This document shows positions 48,169 to 56,942 of a stretch of DNA of 64,000 bases, piece by piece (the stretch's first letter is position 1; each line of letters starts with the position of its first letter). The notes under the pieces were generated by a model. That model was given only the letters and a program-made list of their open reading frames with translations. It was not told where the DNA came from and searched no databases. The stretch comes from Synechococcus sp. KORDI-52. Its GTDB lineage: Bacteria; Cyanobacteriota; Cyanobacteriia; PCC-6307; Cyanobiaceae. The position numbers were made by a program, and so were the translations under genes. Location of the stretch: the NCBI RefSeq assembly GCF_000737595.1, contig NZ_CP006271.1:1178001-1242000 (forward strand), in the 5' to 3' direction.

Positions 48169-49181
48169 CGCACCCGCGGATCGAGGGCGGCTACCAAAAG
48201 GTCCACGGCAACACTCACGAGCACCACCAAAGCAGCGATCACAACAACGATCCCTTGAACAACGGGGTAGTCCCTTTGATTGATGGCTTCCTGCAGGCGC
48301 AGGGCAATGCCTGGCCAGGAAAAGGTCACTTCAATCAAAAGAGCCCCACCGATCAAGGAGGCCACGGTGATGCCGGCGATGGTGAGTACCGGCAGCAAGG
48401 CATTGGGGAGGCCGTGGCGCAGGATCACCTGACGCTCATTCAGGCCGCGGCTCCGCGCCGCCTCCACGTAGTCGCCGCGCAGGCTGCGTCTCAGATTCAG
48501 GCGCAAAGCGGTCGTGAAGGTCCCGCTGAGCAGCAATGCCAGGGTTCCTGCGGGAAGGATCAAGTGTCGAATGGTGCCCTGGAAGGCGGCCCAGTTGTTT
48601 TGAAGTGCACTGTCCAGCAGGAAAAATCCACTTCCCTCGGGGGGCAGGAGGCTGGGGGGAAATCGTCCACCCACGGGCAGCCAGCCCAGGCTGACGGCGA
48701 ACACCAACTGCACCAGCATGGCGACCCAGAAGGGCGGCAGGGCATAGGTGCCCAATCCGTAGAGGCGACCGCTGAGATCAACCGTCCCCTCGGGCCGGGC
48801 GATGCCGCTGAAGCCAATGCTCAGCCCGATCACTGCGGCCACCAGCAGGGCGATGACACTCAGTTCCAGACTGGCGGGCAGGGTTTTCCCGATGATGGTC
48901 CGAACCGGCTCCTGATTGATCAGGGCTTGCCCCAGATCACCATGGATCAAACCCTTGAGGTAACTGAGGTACTGATCCAGCAATGATTGATCCAGGCCCA
49001 GCCGTGCGCGCATGGCGGCTTTGGCCGCAGCCGGTGCCCGGCTGCCAAGAACCGCATCCACGGGATCTCCAGGGGCCACGCGCAGCAACAGGAACACCAG
49101 GCTGGCGATCAACCACAACATCAGCGGCGCCAGGGCGAGGCGGGTGGCGCTGTAGCGGGCAAGGTCTCGAGCGCGTCCCAT
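48162..49181 (-). CDS. Peptide-type ABC transporter permease (DppB family)
   Basis: 339 residues with six membrane spans. The family features are VFLLLRVAPGDPVDAVLG at the N-terminus, SLLDQYLSYLKGLIHGDLGQ, and the EAA-type loop EAARSRGLNERQVILRHGLPNALLPVL that contacts the ATPase. The start overlaps the stop of the substrate-binding gene by one base. The second permease (DppC) and the ATPases are absent here. Confidence 0.92.
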   Translation of the reverse strand: MGRARDLARYSATRLALAPLMLWLIASLVFLLLRVAPGDPVDAVLGSRAPAAAKAAMRARLGLDQSLLDQYLSYLKGLIHGDLGQALINQEPVRTIIGKTLPASLELSVIALLVAAVIGLSIGFSGIARPEGTVDLSGRLYGLGTYALPPFWVAMLVQLVFAVSLGWLPVGGRFPPSLLPPEGSGFFLLDSALQNNWAAFQGTIRHLILPAGTLALLLSGTFTTALRLNLRRSLRGDYVEAARSRGLNERQVILRHGLPNALLPVLTIAGITVASLIGGALLIEVTFSWPGIALRLQEAINQRDYPVVQGIVVVIAALVVLVSVAVDLLVAALDPRVRY

Positions 49182-50818
49182 CAGTTGGTCGTCCTCGTCT
49201 TGAAGCGGCGCTCCAGGTCAGCGAGCATCAACTGACCACTGCCGTCAAATTTTGGAGGCCTGAGGTTCAGTTGGGCCCAGGCCCGGGGGGAATCGAGCCA
49301 GATGGGGATGTAGGCCGCACCGTCGGCGGAGAGCTGTTCGACGCGATCCAGGGCCTTTAGCCGTGCGCCTCCCATCAAGGTGTCTGATTCCAAGAGGGCG
49401 TTCTGCAATCCGGGGGCGCTCCAGAAGCTGCCACTGATCGCAGCTTCTCCCTCAACACAGGTGTCGCCTGTCTCCGTTGTGCAACTCAACAGCGGCGTCA
49501 GATAGGCCTCGGGATCGGGGTAACTGCCGCGCCAATCCAGCATCACGGCCTTGAAGGCACCCTCCCCCAGCTGGCGGTAGATGGTCGTGGACTCAACGCC
49601 ATCGAGATCCAACACCAGGCAGTCGTGGAGGTCTTGTTGCACCTGGGCCTGCCAGGTGAGGGCCAGCAGTTTGTCAGCGGGCACATTGGAGCGGAAGGTG
49701 AGGGGAAAGCGCAGTGGGCTGCCGTTGCAATAGCCAGCCGCCTTGAGCAGCTCGCGGGCCTGCCCGGTGTTGTGTTGCGGCCATGAGGCCAGGGCTCCGC
49801 CGGGAAGGCTGGGGGGCACCAGGGCCCGCAGCGGACGGCGCAGCCCGTAGCTCACCCGTTCGCTGATCTGCTTGCGGTTGAGACTGACGGCCAGGGCCTG
49901 TCTCAAACGTTGATCCTGGAATGGCTTCTGGTTGCTCAGCAGGGTGATGTAGCCGATCTCCATCGCTGGACCCACGGACTCGTGCAGGTCTCCGGCGATG
50001 GCCCGTTCATGCAGGGCGTAGCGCTGGTCTTCGTCGATGGAAGCGGAGAGCAGCAGATCCACTTCGCCACTGAGCAACGCCCCGTACAGCGCCGTGGAGT
50101 TGCTCAGCGTGATCAGATCCAGGCCGTTGTTCCGAGGTGCTTCACCCCAGTACTGCGGAAAGGGTTTTAGCCGCTGCTGATGTTCGCTGAAGTCGGTCAG
50201 CTTGTAAGGCCCTGTTCCGACAAAGCGGTCGTGCAGAAAACGGTCCTCGTAGCTGCTGTAGGCCGTCGGTGAGATGGGGGTGAGGTTGATCGACGTCAGC
50301 AGGCCCTGCAGGGATGTGGATGGTCGATTCAGGCGCAGGCGCAGGGTGTACGTATCGGCCTCTTCCACCGAGGCGATGCGGTCGCCCACCACGTAGCTCA
50401 GGGTTCCGATGTTGAGAAAGCGCCGCAGGCTGAAGGCCATGGCCGCGGCGTTAAAGGGCGTTCCATCGTGAAACAGAACATCGGTGCGCAGCGGAATCGT
50501 GACGATCCGACCGTCGTCACTCAGAACCGGAGCCGCTGCCGCCAGACGGGGTTCCAGCGATCCATCACGCTTGAGGCGATAGAGCGGATCGCCCAGGGCG
50601 CTGATCAGCTGCATGGCGCTGAGGGTGCTGGCCTGGGCTGGATCCAGGGAGCTGATTCTCCCCGCTGAAGCCACCGTGATGCGGCTTGTGGGTGGCGGTG
50701 CCTGACAGCCCATCTGGACGAAGGCCAGGACAAGGGCCACGAGAACGCCACCGAACGTCCATCGTGTGGGGCGATCGATGTGATTCAACGGGCCTTTGTC
50801 GACAACAGGTCGGCCCAT
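49181..50818 (-). CDS. Peptide-type ABC transporter substrate-binding lipoprotein (SBP family 5)
   Basis: 545 residues. A hydrophobic segment ending VLAFVQMGCQAPPP gives a lipobox with Cys38, preceded by an unusually long 20-residue cytosolic lead. The binding domain has ISSLDPAQASTLSAMQLISA and DVLFHDGTPFNAAAMAFSLR, with FVGTGPYKLTDF and LRQALAVSLNRKQI, all typical of family 5 proteins. The ligand may be peptides or nickel. It forms a two-gene unit with the DppB-type permease. Confidence 0.92.
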   Translation of the reverse strand: MGRPVVDKGPLNHIDRPTRWTFGGVLVALVLAFVQMGCQAPPPTSRITVASAGRISSLDPAQASTLSAMQLISALGDPLYRLKRDGSLEPRLAAAAPVLSDDGRIVTIPLRTDVLFHDGTPFNAAAMAFSLRRFLNIGTLSYVVGDRIASVEEADTYTLRLRLNRPSTSLQGLLTSINLTPISPTAYSSYEDRFLHDRFVGTGPYKLTDFSEHQQRLKPFPQYWGEAPRNNGLDLITLSNSTALYGALLSGEVDLLLSASIDEDQRYALHERAIAGDLHESVGPAMEIGYITLLSNQKPFQDQRLRQALAVSLNRKQISERVSYGLRRPLRALVPPSLPGGALASWPQHNTGQARELLKAAGYCNGSPLRFPLTFRSNVPADKLLALTWQAQVQQDLHDCLVLDLDGVESTTIYRQLGEGAFKAVMLDWRGSYPDPEAYLTPLLSCTTETGDTCVEGEAAISGSFWSAPGLQNALLESDTLMGGARLKALDRVEQLSADGAAYIPIWLDSPRAWAQLNLRPPKFDGSGQLMLADLERRFKTRTTN

Positions 50819-50829
50819 TCAACAGCGAG

Positions 50830-51003
50830 TCACCCGACCTGGCGAATCCTCTCCAAAGAGATTTCGAACACAGGCGACCCCTCGTTGCTTTGCAGAGGCC
50901 AGCGGCGGACCCAGCAACGGTCGTGGTCGCCATCCACGCCGATCACTTGATAAGTGTCGTCATCACTGTCGAGGTTGACGCAGTCCCCTTGGTGGACAGA
51001 CAT
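50830..51003 (-). CDS. Conserved hypothetical protein, 57 residues
   Basis: From ATG 51003: MSVHQGDCVNLDSDDDTYQV, followed by IGVDGDHDRCWVRRWPL and FEISLERIRQV. It looks like a small beta-barrel of the SH3/KOW kind, but no family is certain. It could instead start at ATG 51066, adding 21 residues. It ends 12 bp before the substrate-binding gene on the same strand. Confidence 0.6.
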   Translation of the reverse strand: MSVHQGDCVNLDSDDDTYQVIGVDGDHDRCWVRRWPLQSNEGSPVFEISLERIRQVG

Positions 51004-51167
51004 CAGGTTGAGTCCCTCCTGCAGAGAGCAGCCTTGACCCGGACTCGGGTGCATGAGGTTCTGCATGAACCGTTTTGGGCACAGAACTGAGAATTCAGAC
51101 CTGTGCCGTGAAAGTTCTTGACACTCTGACGCACGCCCGGGGGGGTCTGCCAGTGCCGCAGGCCTCC

Positions 51168-52475
51168 CTAGAGGCAGCCGAGGTGAGCTTCCAGGCCGGA
51201 AACGTCCGGTAGGGCCTGGATGGCTTCGAGGGCCTCGTTCATCTGGTGCTGGCTCACTTCATGGGTGATCACAACGATCTCGGCGCCGGCGTCGCTGGCA
51301 TTGAATTGAACGATCGACTGGATGGAGACGTTGCGTTGGCCGAAGCAACCGCCCACGTTGCCGATCACGCCGGGGGCGTCTTTTGTCTTGAAACGCACAT
51401 AGTGGCGTTGGCGAATGTCACCCGAATTGACGAGGGCACAGGGCCGCCAGCTGCTTGCCGCCAGCAAGGGATCCACTTTCCCAGGGTCGTCGCTGGCCTG
51501 GCGGATTCCTGCGATGTTGAGAATGTCGGCCACCACGGCAGAGGCGGTGGGGCCGGCCCCTGCTCCGGGGCCGTAGAACATCACCCGGCCGATCGGGTCT
51601 CCTTCCACAAGGATGGCGTTGTTGACACCGTTCACACCCGCCAGGGGGTGGTCCTTGGGAACCAGCGTTGGCTGCACCCGCAGCGAGAGCGGCAGGGGAT
51701 CGCCACCGTCCGCCATGCGCTCGGCCACCGCCAGCAGCTTCACGCCATAACCGAGTCGGTTGGCGTAATCCACATCCACGCCCTGGAGGCCACTGATGCC
51801 GTCGGTGGGAACTTCGGCGCGATCAACGCTGCCGCCAAAGGCCAGGGTGGCGAGGATTGCGATCTTGTCCGCCGCATCGAGGCCATCCACATCGGCTGCG
51901 GGATCGGCTTCGGCGTAGCCCAGCTCCTGGGCATCCTTGAGCACTGCGTCGTAGGCGGCCCCCTCCTCAGCCATGCGGGTGAGGATGTAGTTGGTGGTGC
52001 CGTTGATGATCCCGCTGACCCGGTTGATGCGGTTGCCGCCCAGGGACTGCTTCAGCGGTTCGATGATGGGAATACCGCCACCAACGGCGGCTTCGATCAG
52101 CACGTAGACCCCTGCTGCGGCTGCGGCTTCAGCGATTTCCTGACCGTGACGTGCAATCACGGCCTTGTTGGCGGTCACCACGGATTTGCCGGCTGCAATC
52201 GCCTGGAGAATCAGGCTGCGGGCCGGTTCCAGGCCACCGATCACCTCCACCACCACGTCCACGGCTGGGTCTTGGATCACTGCCGACGGATCGGTGGTGA
52301 GCAGGCTTTCGTCCAGAGCCACGGGGCGCGGACGGTTCAGATCACGGACGGCAACACGGATCAGCTCCAGTTCACCCACCATCGGGTGGCGTTCGCCTGG
52401 ACTCTGGAGGATCGAAGCGACTCCACCGCCAACCGTGCCCAGCCCCAGCAGACCAACGCCGACCTTTGCTGCCAT
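51168..52475 (-). CDS. hom: Homoserine dehydrogenase
   Basis: Reduces aspartate semialdehyde to homoserine, the branch to threonine and methionine. The 435 residues have VGLLGLGTVGGGVASIL (NADP binding), VVTANKAVIARHG, EAAVGGGIPIIEPL and GIINGTTNYILTRM. The catalytic region has LGYAEADPAADVDGLDAADK. A C-terminal ACT domain (GVIGNVGGCFGQRNVSIQSI) gives feedback control, usually by threonine. Confidence 0.97.
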   Translation of the reverse strand: MAAKVGVGLLGLGTVGGGVASILQSPGERHPMVGELELIRVAVRDLNRPRPVALDESLLTTDPSAVIQDPAVDVVVEVIGGLEPARSLILQAIAAGKSVVTANKAVIARHGQEIAEAAAAAGVYVLIEAAVGGGIPIIEPLKQSLGGNRINRVSGIINGTTNYILTRMAEEGAAYDAVLKDAQELGYAEADPAADVDGLDAADKIAILATLAFGGSVDRAEVPTDGISGLQGVDVDYANRLGYGVKLLAVAERMADGGDPLPLSLRVQPTLVPKDHPLAGVNGVNNAILVEGDPIGRVMFYGPGAGAGPTASAVVADILNIAGIRQASDDPGKVDPLLAASSWRPCALVNSGDIRQRHYVRFKTKDAPGVIGNVGGCFGQRNVSIQSIVQFNASDAGAEIVVITHEVSQHQMNEALEAIQALPDVSGLEAHLGCL

Positions 52476-52550
52476 TCCCTGAGATCCGTGTTGGAACGAT
52501 TTCGAGCGACTCTATGTAGTGACGTGATTTCGCTTGCGTTCTTCCTCTGA

Positions 52551-52973
52551 TCAGGCTTCCAGCTGCCGGGCCTGCTCCTGCATGGCCAGAAGAATGTTGA
52601 GAAAGCCATTGGCGCGGGAGGGCGTCAAGCTGGCCTGCAGGCCTGTAGCTGCCATGAAGGCCGGGTCCACCGCCTGCACCTGGGCCGGCGTCAATCCATC
52701 CAGACCCTGGATCAACAACGCCAGCAGTCCCTTGGTGATCAGCGCATCGGAGTCTCCCTGCCAGCGCATCACCCCGTTATCGAGGGCACCCCGCACAAAC
52801 ACCTGTGACACACATCCCTTCACCTTGATGTCTTCGGTCTGCAGCTCGGCCGGCATGGGAGCGAGTTTCTTGGCCAGCCAGAGCACGTATTCGTAGCGGC
52901 GTTTTGGATCGGCGGTGCTACCCAAGCGCTCCACCATTCGGTCGAGGGCATCACTGCCGGTGCTGGTGGCCAT
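52551..52973 (-). CDS. sufE: SufE-like cysteine desulfurase sulfur acceptor
   Basis: 140 residues. The family pattern includes RYEYVLWLAKKLAPMPAEL and KVKGCVSQVFVRG, where the Cys accepts sulfur from SufS. It also has GDSDALITKGLLALLIQGLDG and SLTPSRANGFLNILLAMQEQA. It serves iron-sulfur cluster assembly. The NikL-like gene follows 7 bp upstream of its neighbour in the same direction; sufBCDS are not here. Confidence 0.94.
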   Translation of the reverse strand: MATSTGSDALDRMVERLGSTADPKRRYEYVLWLAKKLAPMPAELQTEDIKVKGCVSQVFVRGALDNGVMRWQGDSDALITKGLLALLIQGLDGLTPAQVQAVDPAFMAATGLQASLTPSRANGFLNILLAMQEQARQLEA

Positions 52974-52980
52974 GCGGGGC

Positions 52981-53400
52981 TCAGTCGTTTCGACGTCGCA
53001 CGCTAACCAGCAGCCCCATCATCACCAGGCTGAAGGGGAACACGACCACCTCGTTCAGATCAACTTCGCCGTCTTGAACGGGGAGTTCGAGGTAGTCGCG
53101 GTGGCCTGGACCACCGTCCACCTGGAGATCAACGGTGCCGTTGTCCACGCTGCTGAGATCGAGGCTCAGGCGTCCCTCGGCATCGGTGTGGCCCAGTTCC
53201 AGCCCTGGAGTGCCATCGGCATTGAGCAAGCGAACAACGGCCCCTTGGGTGGGTTCACCGTTGGAAAAGCTGCTGCTCAGTTGCAGATCGCCATCGAGAT
53301 AGTGCAGAGCGCTTTCGATCTGATGGGCCTTGGCGGGAGCCAGCACCGCGCTGTGCAGCACCGAGCTGAGCAAAAGTAATGGAGCCAGCACACGCAGCAT
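52981..53400 (-). CDS. NikL/CbiL-like membrane-anchored beta-sandwich protein
   Basis: 139 residues from ATG 53400. A signal peptide (MLRVLAPLLLLSSVLHSAVL to PAKA) would leave a mature N-terminus AHQIESALHYLDGD. The domain GAVVRLLNADGTPGLELGHT then TDAEGRLSLDL and GHRDYLE looks like NikL, an extra component of nickel/cobalt ECF transporters. The end is one membrane span (VVFPFSLVMMGLLVSV) with a basic tail. No cbiM or cbiQ gene is near. A nickel role suits marine Synechococcus, which use Ni superoxide dismutase and urease, but is inferred. Confidence 0.55.
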   Translation of the reverse strand: MLRVLAPLLLLSSVLHSAVLAPAKAHQIESALHYLDGDLQLSSSFSNGEPTQGAVVRLLNADGTPGLELGHTDAEGRLSLDLSSVDNGTVDLQVDGGPGHRDYLELPVQDGEVDLNEVVVFPFSLVMMGLLVSVRRRND

Positions 53401-53435
53401 GGAAGGGCGGTCAATCGAGTCCATGATGCGGCCCC

Positions 53436-53984
53436 TCAGGCGGGACGACCAGCACCCTGCTCCGTGATCCAGCCTGTAAATGGAACATCCCAGGGCTCCC
53501 GGGGCAACGGTTCGGCCACGAGGCAGGCTGAAGGCAGCACCACCCAGGCCGGCACGGCAGCCCAGGCGGGATCGGCTCTGAGACGGTCGTAGTAGCCACC
53601 GCCGTAGCCCAGGCGGATCCCAGTGCCGTCCACCGCCAGCGCCGGCACCAGCAGCAGCGCCAGCTGATCGGGCTTCAGAGCGTCTCCCGCGGCAGGCGCG
53701 GGAATGCCGCAGCCATCGGGCTGAAGCGGCTCCTCATCCCAGTTCCGGTAGATCAGAGCGCCGAGGCCATCGGCCACCGGCAAGGCCAACGGTGGATGGG
53801 GGCTACACCGCAGCGGCCGTAAATTCGCCTCCCCCGGCAGGGGCCAGTAGATCCCCACATGGCGGTTGCCGCAATCGGAGCGGTCGATCAGTGCCGCCAC
53901 GGCGTCTTGGATGGATCGCGTGGCCGCCTCGTCCAGATGACGCTGGGTTTTGAAGTGACGGCGCAGGGTTGGCTTGGTGCTCAT
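53436..53984 (-). CDS. 5-Formyltetrahydrofolate cyclo-ligase
   Basis: 182 residues. It has [11 protein letters not shown] at the N-terminus, [17 protein letters not shown] and [12 protein letters not shown], then the ATP-binding signature [16 protein letters not shown]. It converts 5-formyl-THF to methenyl-THF with ATP. The gene overlaps the stop of ruvC by 4 bp. Gene order chlI-ruvC-cyclo-ligase is tight, suggesting one transcript. Confidence 0.92.
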   Translation of the reverse strand: MSTKPTLRRHFKTQRHLDEAATRSIQDAVAALIDRSDCGNRHVGIYWPLPGEANLRPLRCSPHPPLALPVADGLGALIYRNWDEEPLQPDGCGIPAPAAGDALKPDQLALLLVPALAVDGTGIRLGYGGGYYDRLRADPAWAAVPAWVVLPSACLVAEPLPREPWDVPFTGWITEQGAGRPA

Positions 53985-54445
53985 CGCTGTAACCAGGCCG
54001 TCAGCGCCACCGCCAGGGCATCGGCAGCATCATCCGGGCGGGGCGGTTTCTCCAGGTTCAACTCCCGCATCACCGCCTCCAGAACTTCGTCTTTTTCGGC
54101 ATGGCCGAATCCCGCCACGGCGAGCTTGATCTGCATGGGAGGGAATTCCACCATCGGGATCTTGAAGCGGGCCAGGGTCATCACCACCACGCCCCGCGCT
54201 TGCACCACGTTGATGGTGTTGCTTGATCGGTAGAAGAAGAACTTCTCCACCGCTGCCAGTTCCGGTCGCCAGATCCGAATCAGCTGGCGCAGGTCTCCAG
54301 CGATCTCCACCATGCGGTCACCATCGGAGCTGCCGGAGTCGGTTTGGATGATGCCGCAGTCGAGCATGCGCTGGCATCCATCCTGGATGTCGATCACCCC
54401 ATAGCCCACGCGGGCCAGGCCCGGGTCGATGCCGAGGATCCGCAT
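53981..54445 (-). CDS. ruvC: Crossover junction endodeoxyribonuclease RuvC
   Basis: 154 residues. It has [17 protein letters not shown] (first catalytic Asp), [15 protein letters not shown] (Glu) and [18 protein letters not shown] (last Asp pair). It resolves Holliday junctions with RuvAB. It is 17 bp downstream of chlI and overlaps the next gene by 4 bp. Confidence 0.96.
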   Translation of the reverse strand: MRILGIDPGLARVGYGVIDIQDGCQRMLDCGIIQTDSGSSDGDRMVEIAGDLRQLIRIWRPELAAVEKFFFYRSSNTINVVQARGVVVMTLARFKIPMVEFPPMQIKLAVAGFGHAEKDEVLEAVMRELNLEKPPRPDDAADALAVALTAWLQR

Positions 54446-54462
54446 GGGCTGATTGTGGGGGA

Positions 54463-55557
54463 TCAGGCGGCGAGGGCCAGCTCGAAATCAGCGCGGTCGC
54501 TGCTCTCGCTGCGTTCAAACACCTTGCAGAACACTTTCACCACCCGGTCGCCTGAATCCACCTGCTCCAGGGGGTCCTTGCGCAGACGGTGCCGCAGGCA
54601 GCAGGAGGCCACACGCGCCACGTCGTCCTCGCTCACGTCCATGCGACCCTCGAAGGCGGCCAGGGCCCGGGCAGCACGGTTGGTGACGATGTCACCCCGC
54701 AGGCCATCCACATCAAGTTCGCCGCAGACGGCGGAGATGCGCAGACGCAGATCTTCGTCGATGCTCACCTGGTCTAGGCGTTGCTGGGCCTCCACCACCC
54801 GTTGTTGCAGTGCGTTCTGATTGCCTTCCACGGCGGTGCTGAAGCCGTCGGGATCGCTGTCGAAAGCGGTGCGCTGGTCCACCACCTGCACCCTCAGCTC
54901 GGGATCACGCACGGTGCGCACCTCCACGCTCATGCCGAAACGGTCGAGCAGCTGGGGGCGGAGTTCACCTTCCTCGGGGTTCCCGGAGCCGATCAAGACG
55001 AAACGGGCGGGGTGGCGCACGGAGACGCCTTCCCGTTCCACCGTGTTCCAGCCGGAAGCGGCGGAGTCGAGCAGCACGTCGACGAGGTGATCATCGAGCA
55101 GGTTCACCTCATCCACGTAGAGCAGCCCTCGGTTGGCTTTGGCCAGCAGACCCGGCTCAAAGGCGCGCACGCCTTCGCTCAGGGCTTTCTCGATGTCGAT
55201 GGTGCCGCAGAGGCGGTCTTCGGTCGCGCCGAGGGGCAGGTCCACCATCGGCACCTGCCGCGGTTCGGTGCTCAGGGTCTCCCCCTGTTGCATGCGCTCG
55301 CGCACCTCACTGCTCTGAAGGTCAGGATCGCTGGCCGAGCTGTTGTAAGGATCGCCGGCGACAACGTCGATGTCCGGCAGCAGATCGGCCAGGGCACGGA
55401 TCGTGGTGGATTTGCCGGTGCCGCGGTCCCCCATGATCATCACGCCGCCGATCCGCGGATCGATCACGTTGAGAAGCAGGGCCAGCTTCATCTCCTCTTG
55501 ACCGATCACCGCAGTGAAGGGGAAGACCCTGCGCTTCCGGGGTGCAGTCACGAGCAA
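54463..55557 (-). CDS. chlI: Magnesium chelatase subunit I
   Basis: AAA+ ATPase that drives magnesium insertion into protoporphyrin IX with ChlD and ChlH. The 364 residues have [19 protein letters not shown], Walker [10 protein letters not shown], Walker [17 protein letters not shown], and sensor/arginine-finger region [20 protein letters not shown]. Start ATG 55557 is 13 bp upstream in transcription of nothing but the DUF3370 gap. It is the first committed step of chlorophyll synthesis. Confidence 0.97.
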   Translation of the reverse strand: MLVTAPRKRRVFPFTAVIGQEEMKLALLLNVIDPRIGGVMIMGDRGTGKSTTIRALADLLPDIDVVAGDPYNSSASDPDLQSSEVRERMQQGETLSTEPRQVPMVDLPLGATEDRLCGTIDIEKALSEGVRAFEPGLLAKANRGLLYVDEVNLLDDHLVDVLLDSAASGWNTVEREGVSVRHPARFVLIGSGNPEEGELRPQLLDRFGMSVEVRTVRDPELRVQVVDQRTAFDSDPDGFSTAVEGNQNALQQRVVEAQQRLDQVSIDEDLRLRISAVCGELDVDGLRGDIVTNRAARALAAFEGRMDVSEDDVARVASCCLRHRLRKDPLEQVDSGDRVVKVFCKVFERSESSDRADFELALAA

Positions 55558-55571
55558 TTCTCAAGGCGTGC

Positions 55572-56942
55572 TCAGGATTGTTTCACAGGCTGCACGGTGA
55601 TGACCTGCGGTGGCGTTGCATCGGCGGGGTAAACCAGCCGAACGCGCACCTGCTTTTCTTCCCCGGGCTTGAGGGTCAGCTGTCCCAGGGCCGGCCCCTG
55701 CTGCCCCTGGCGCAGCACCAGATGCTGCGTCTGGCGTCCATTGGAAACACCCTCTGGATCTTCCAGACCCGTGGTCTGGATGGGGCCGCGGAACATCACC
55801 GGGCCGTTGAGGTCATCGCGGAAGCGCAGGAAGGACGTTGTGCTGTTGCCCTTGAGGGGCGAATCCAGCGACAGCTCCAGCGTCACCGGGGCTGAGCCGG
55901 TGTTCTTCAGCGGCAGGGTGAGGTCGTATTCCACCCCGTAGTTGCCATGGGCCGCCCAGGCGGTGCCGGGATAAAAGTTCTTCAGTTCGGCGGTCTGCAC
56001 CTGATGGGTGGAGAGGCTGCCCCGCTCCAGGCTGCTGATCGGCCAGGAGATGGGGGCCTTGGGTGCGGCCAGCACCGGGCTGCCCGGATCGGTGATGCGT
56101 GCCCGCCAGCTGCTGCCGATCTGCACACCGCTCACCCGGGAGTAGATGATCTTGCCCTTGCTGCCCCGTGGGGTGGGTTGATGCTCCTTGCTGCTCATGC
56201 GCTGGTCCTTCAGCAACTGCAGCCAGTGCTGATCATCGGGAGCCTTGCCGTCCTTGCCATGGGCGGCCAGGGTGGCGATCGCCACCGGGCCGGAGCTCTG
56301 GAAGCGCAGTTGCAGGTTGCGGCCGTTCAGCAGCGGGTCGAGACCGGCCACGGGAATCGGCAACAGCACCACCTGCGTCGCTGCGCCTGGGGTCAGGCTC
56401 CATCGGCGGTTGGCCAGTTCCGGCGCACGGCGACCGGCCAACAGATCGCCGGCCACACGGCTGCCAGGTCCTGCCGCCACAACCTCGGTGGTTTCCTTCA
56501 TCAGGCTCGGCAAGGGCAGGAAGGGGGCCTGGGTCTGGCCGGGTTCCGTCGCTTGGGAGAGTGACGTGCTGCCTGCGAGCAGATGCAGGGTCACGGGAGC
56601 GTCTCCGAGGGGAGCGGCCAGTACCGCCAGCCATAAGGTCGACGTTGGGCTGCCCTGCGGATCGCCGGCGTACACGTGGTGGCTGAACAGGTCAAAGCGG
56701 CCGTTCAAAACAACGGGAACTGATGCCTCATCTCCATCGGGGAAGGTGGAGATCAGGATGCCGTCATCCTTGATGAGCTCAGGGTTGTTGTCATTCACCA
56801 TCAACACGGTGTCGAGAGCTCCCGGTAAAGCTCGAACGCTCTGTTGACGTTCAATCACTCCCGCAGCAACGGGCAAGGCCGAAACCGCGGTCATGGCTCC
56901 ATAAGCCAGCCAAGCAGCAGACATCAAAGGGATGAGCTTCAT
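55572..56942 (-). CDS. DUF3370 family secreted protein
   Basis: 456 residues. A signal peptide (KLIPLMSAAWLAYGAMTAVS, ALPVAAG) predicts export. The rest is a beta-rich cyanobacterial domain (DUF3370) with SVRALPGALDTVLMVNDNNP and a final immunoglobulin-like section (NTGSAPVTLELSLDSPL). The function is unknown; an outer-envelope role is plausible. The start overlaps the end of the serine-hydrolase gene by 4 bp. Confidence 0.85.
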   Translation of the reverse strand: MKLIPLMSAAWLAYGAMTAVSALPVAAGVIERQQSVRALPGALDTVLMVNDNNPELIKDDGILISTFPDGDEASVPVVLNGRFDLFSHHVYAGDPQGSPTSTLWLAVLAAPLGDAPVTLHLLAGSTSLSQATEPGQTQAPFLPLPSLMKETTEVVAAGPGSRVAGDLLAGRRAPELANRRWSLTPGAATQVVLLPIPVAGLDPLLNGRNLQLRFQSSGPVAIATLAAHGKDGKAPDDQHWLQLLKDQRMSSKEHQPTPRGSKGKIIYSRVSGVQIGSSWRARITDPGSPVLAAPKAPISWPISSLERGSLSTHQVQTAELKNFYPGTAWAAHGNYGVEYDLTLPLKNTGSAPVTLELSLDSPLKGNSTTSFLRFRDDLNGPVMFRGPIQTTGLEDPEGVSNGRQTQHLVLRQGQQGPALGQLTLKPGEEKQVRVRLVYPADATPPQVITVQPVKQS

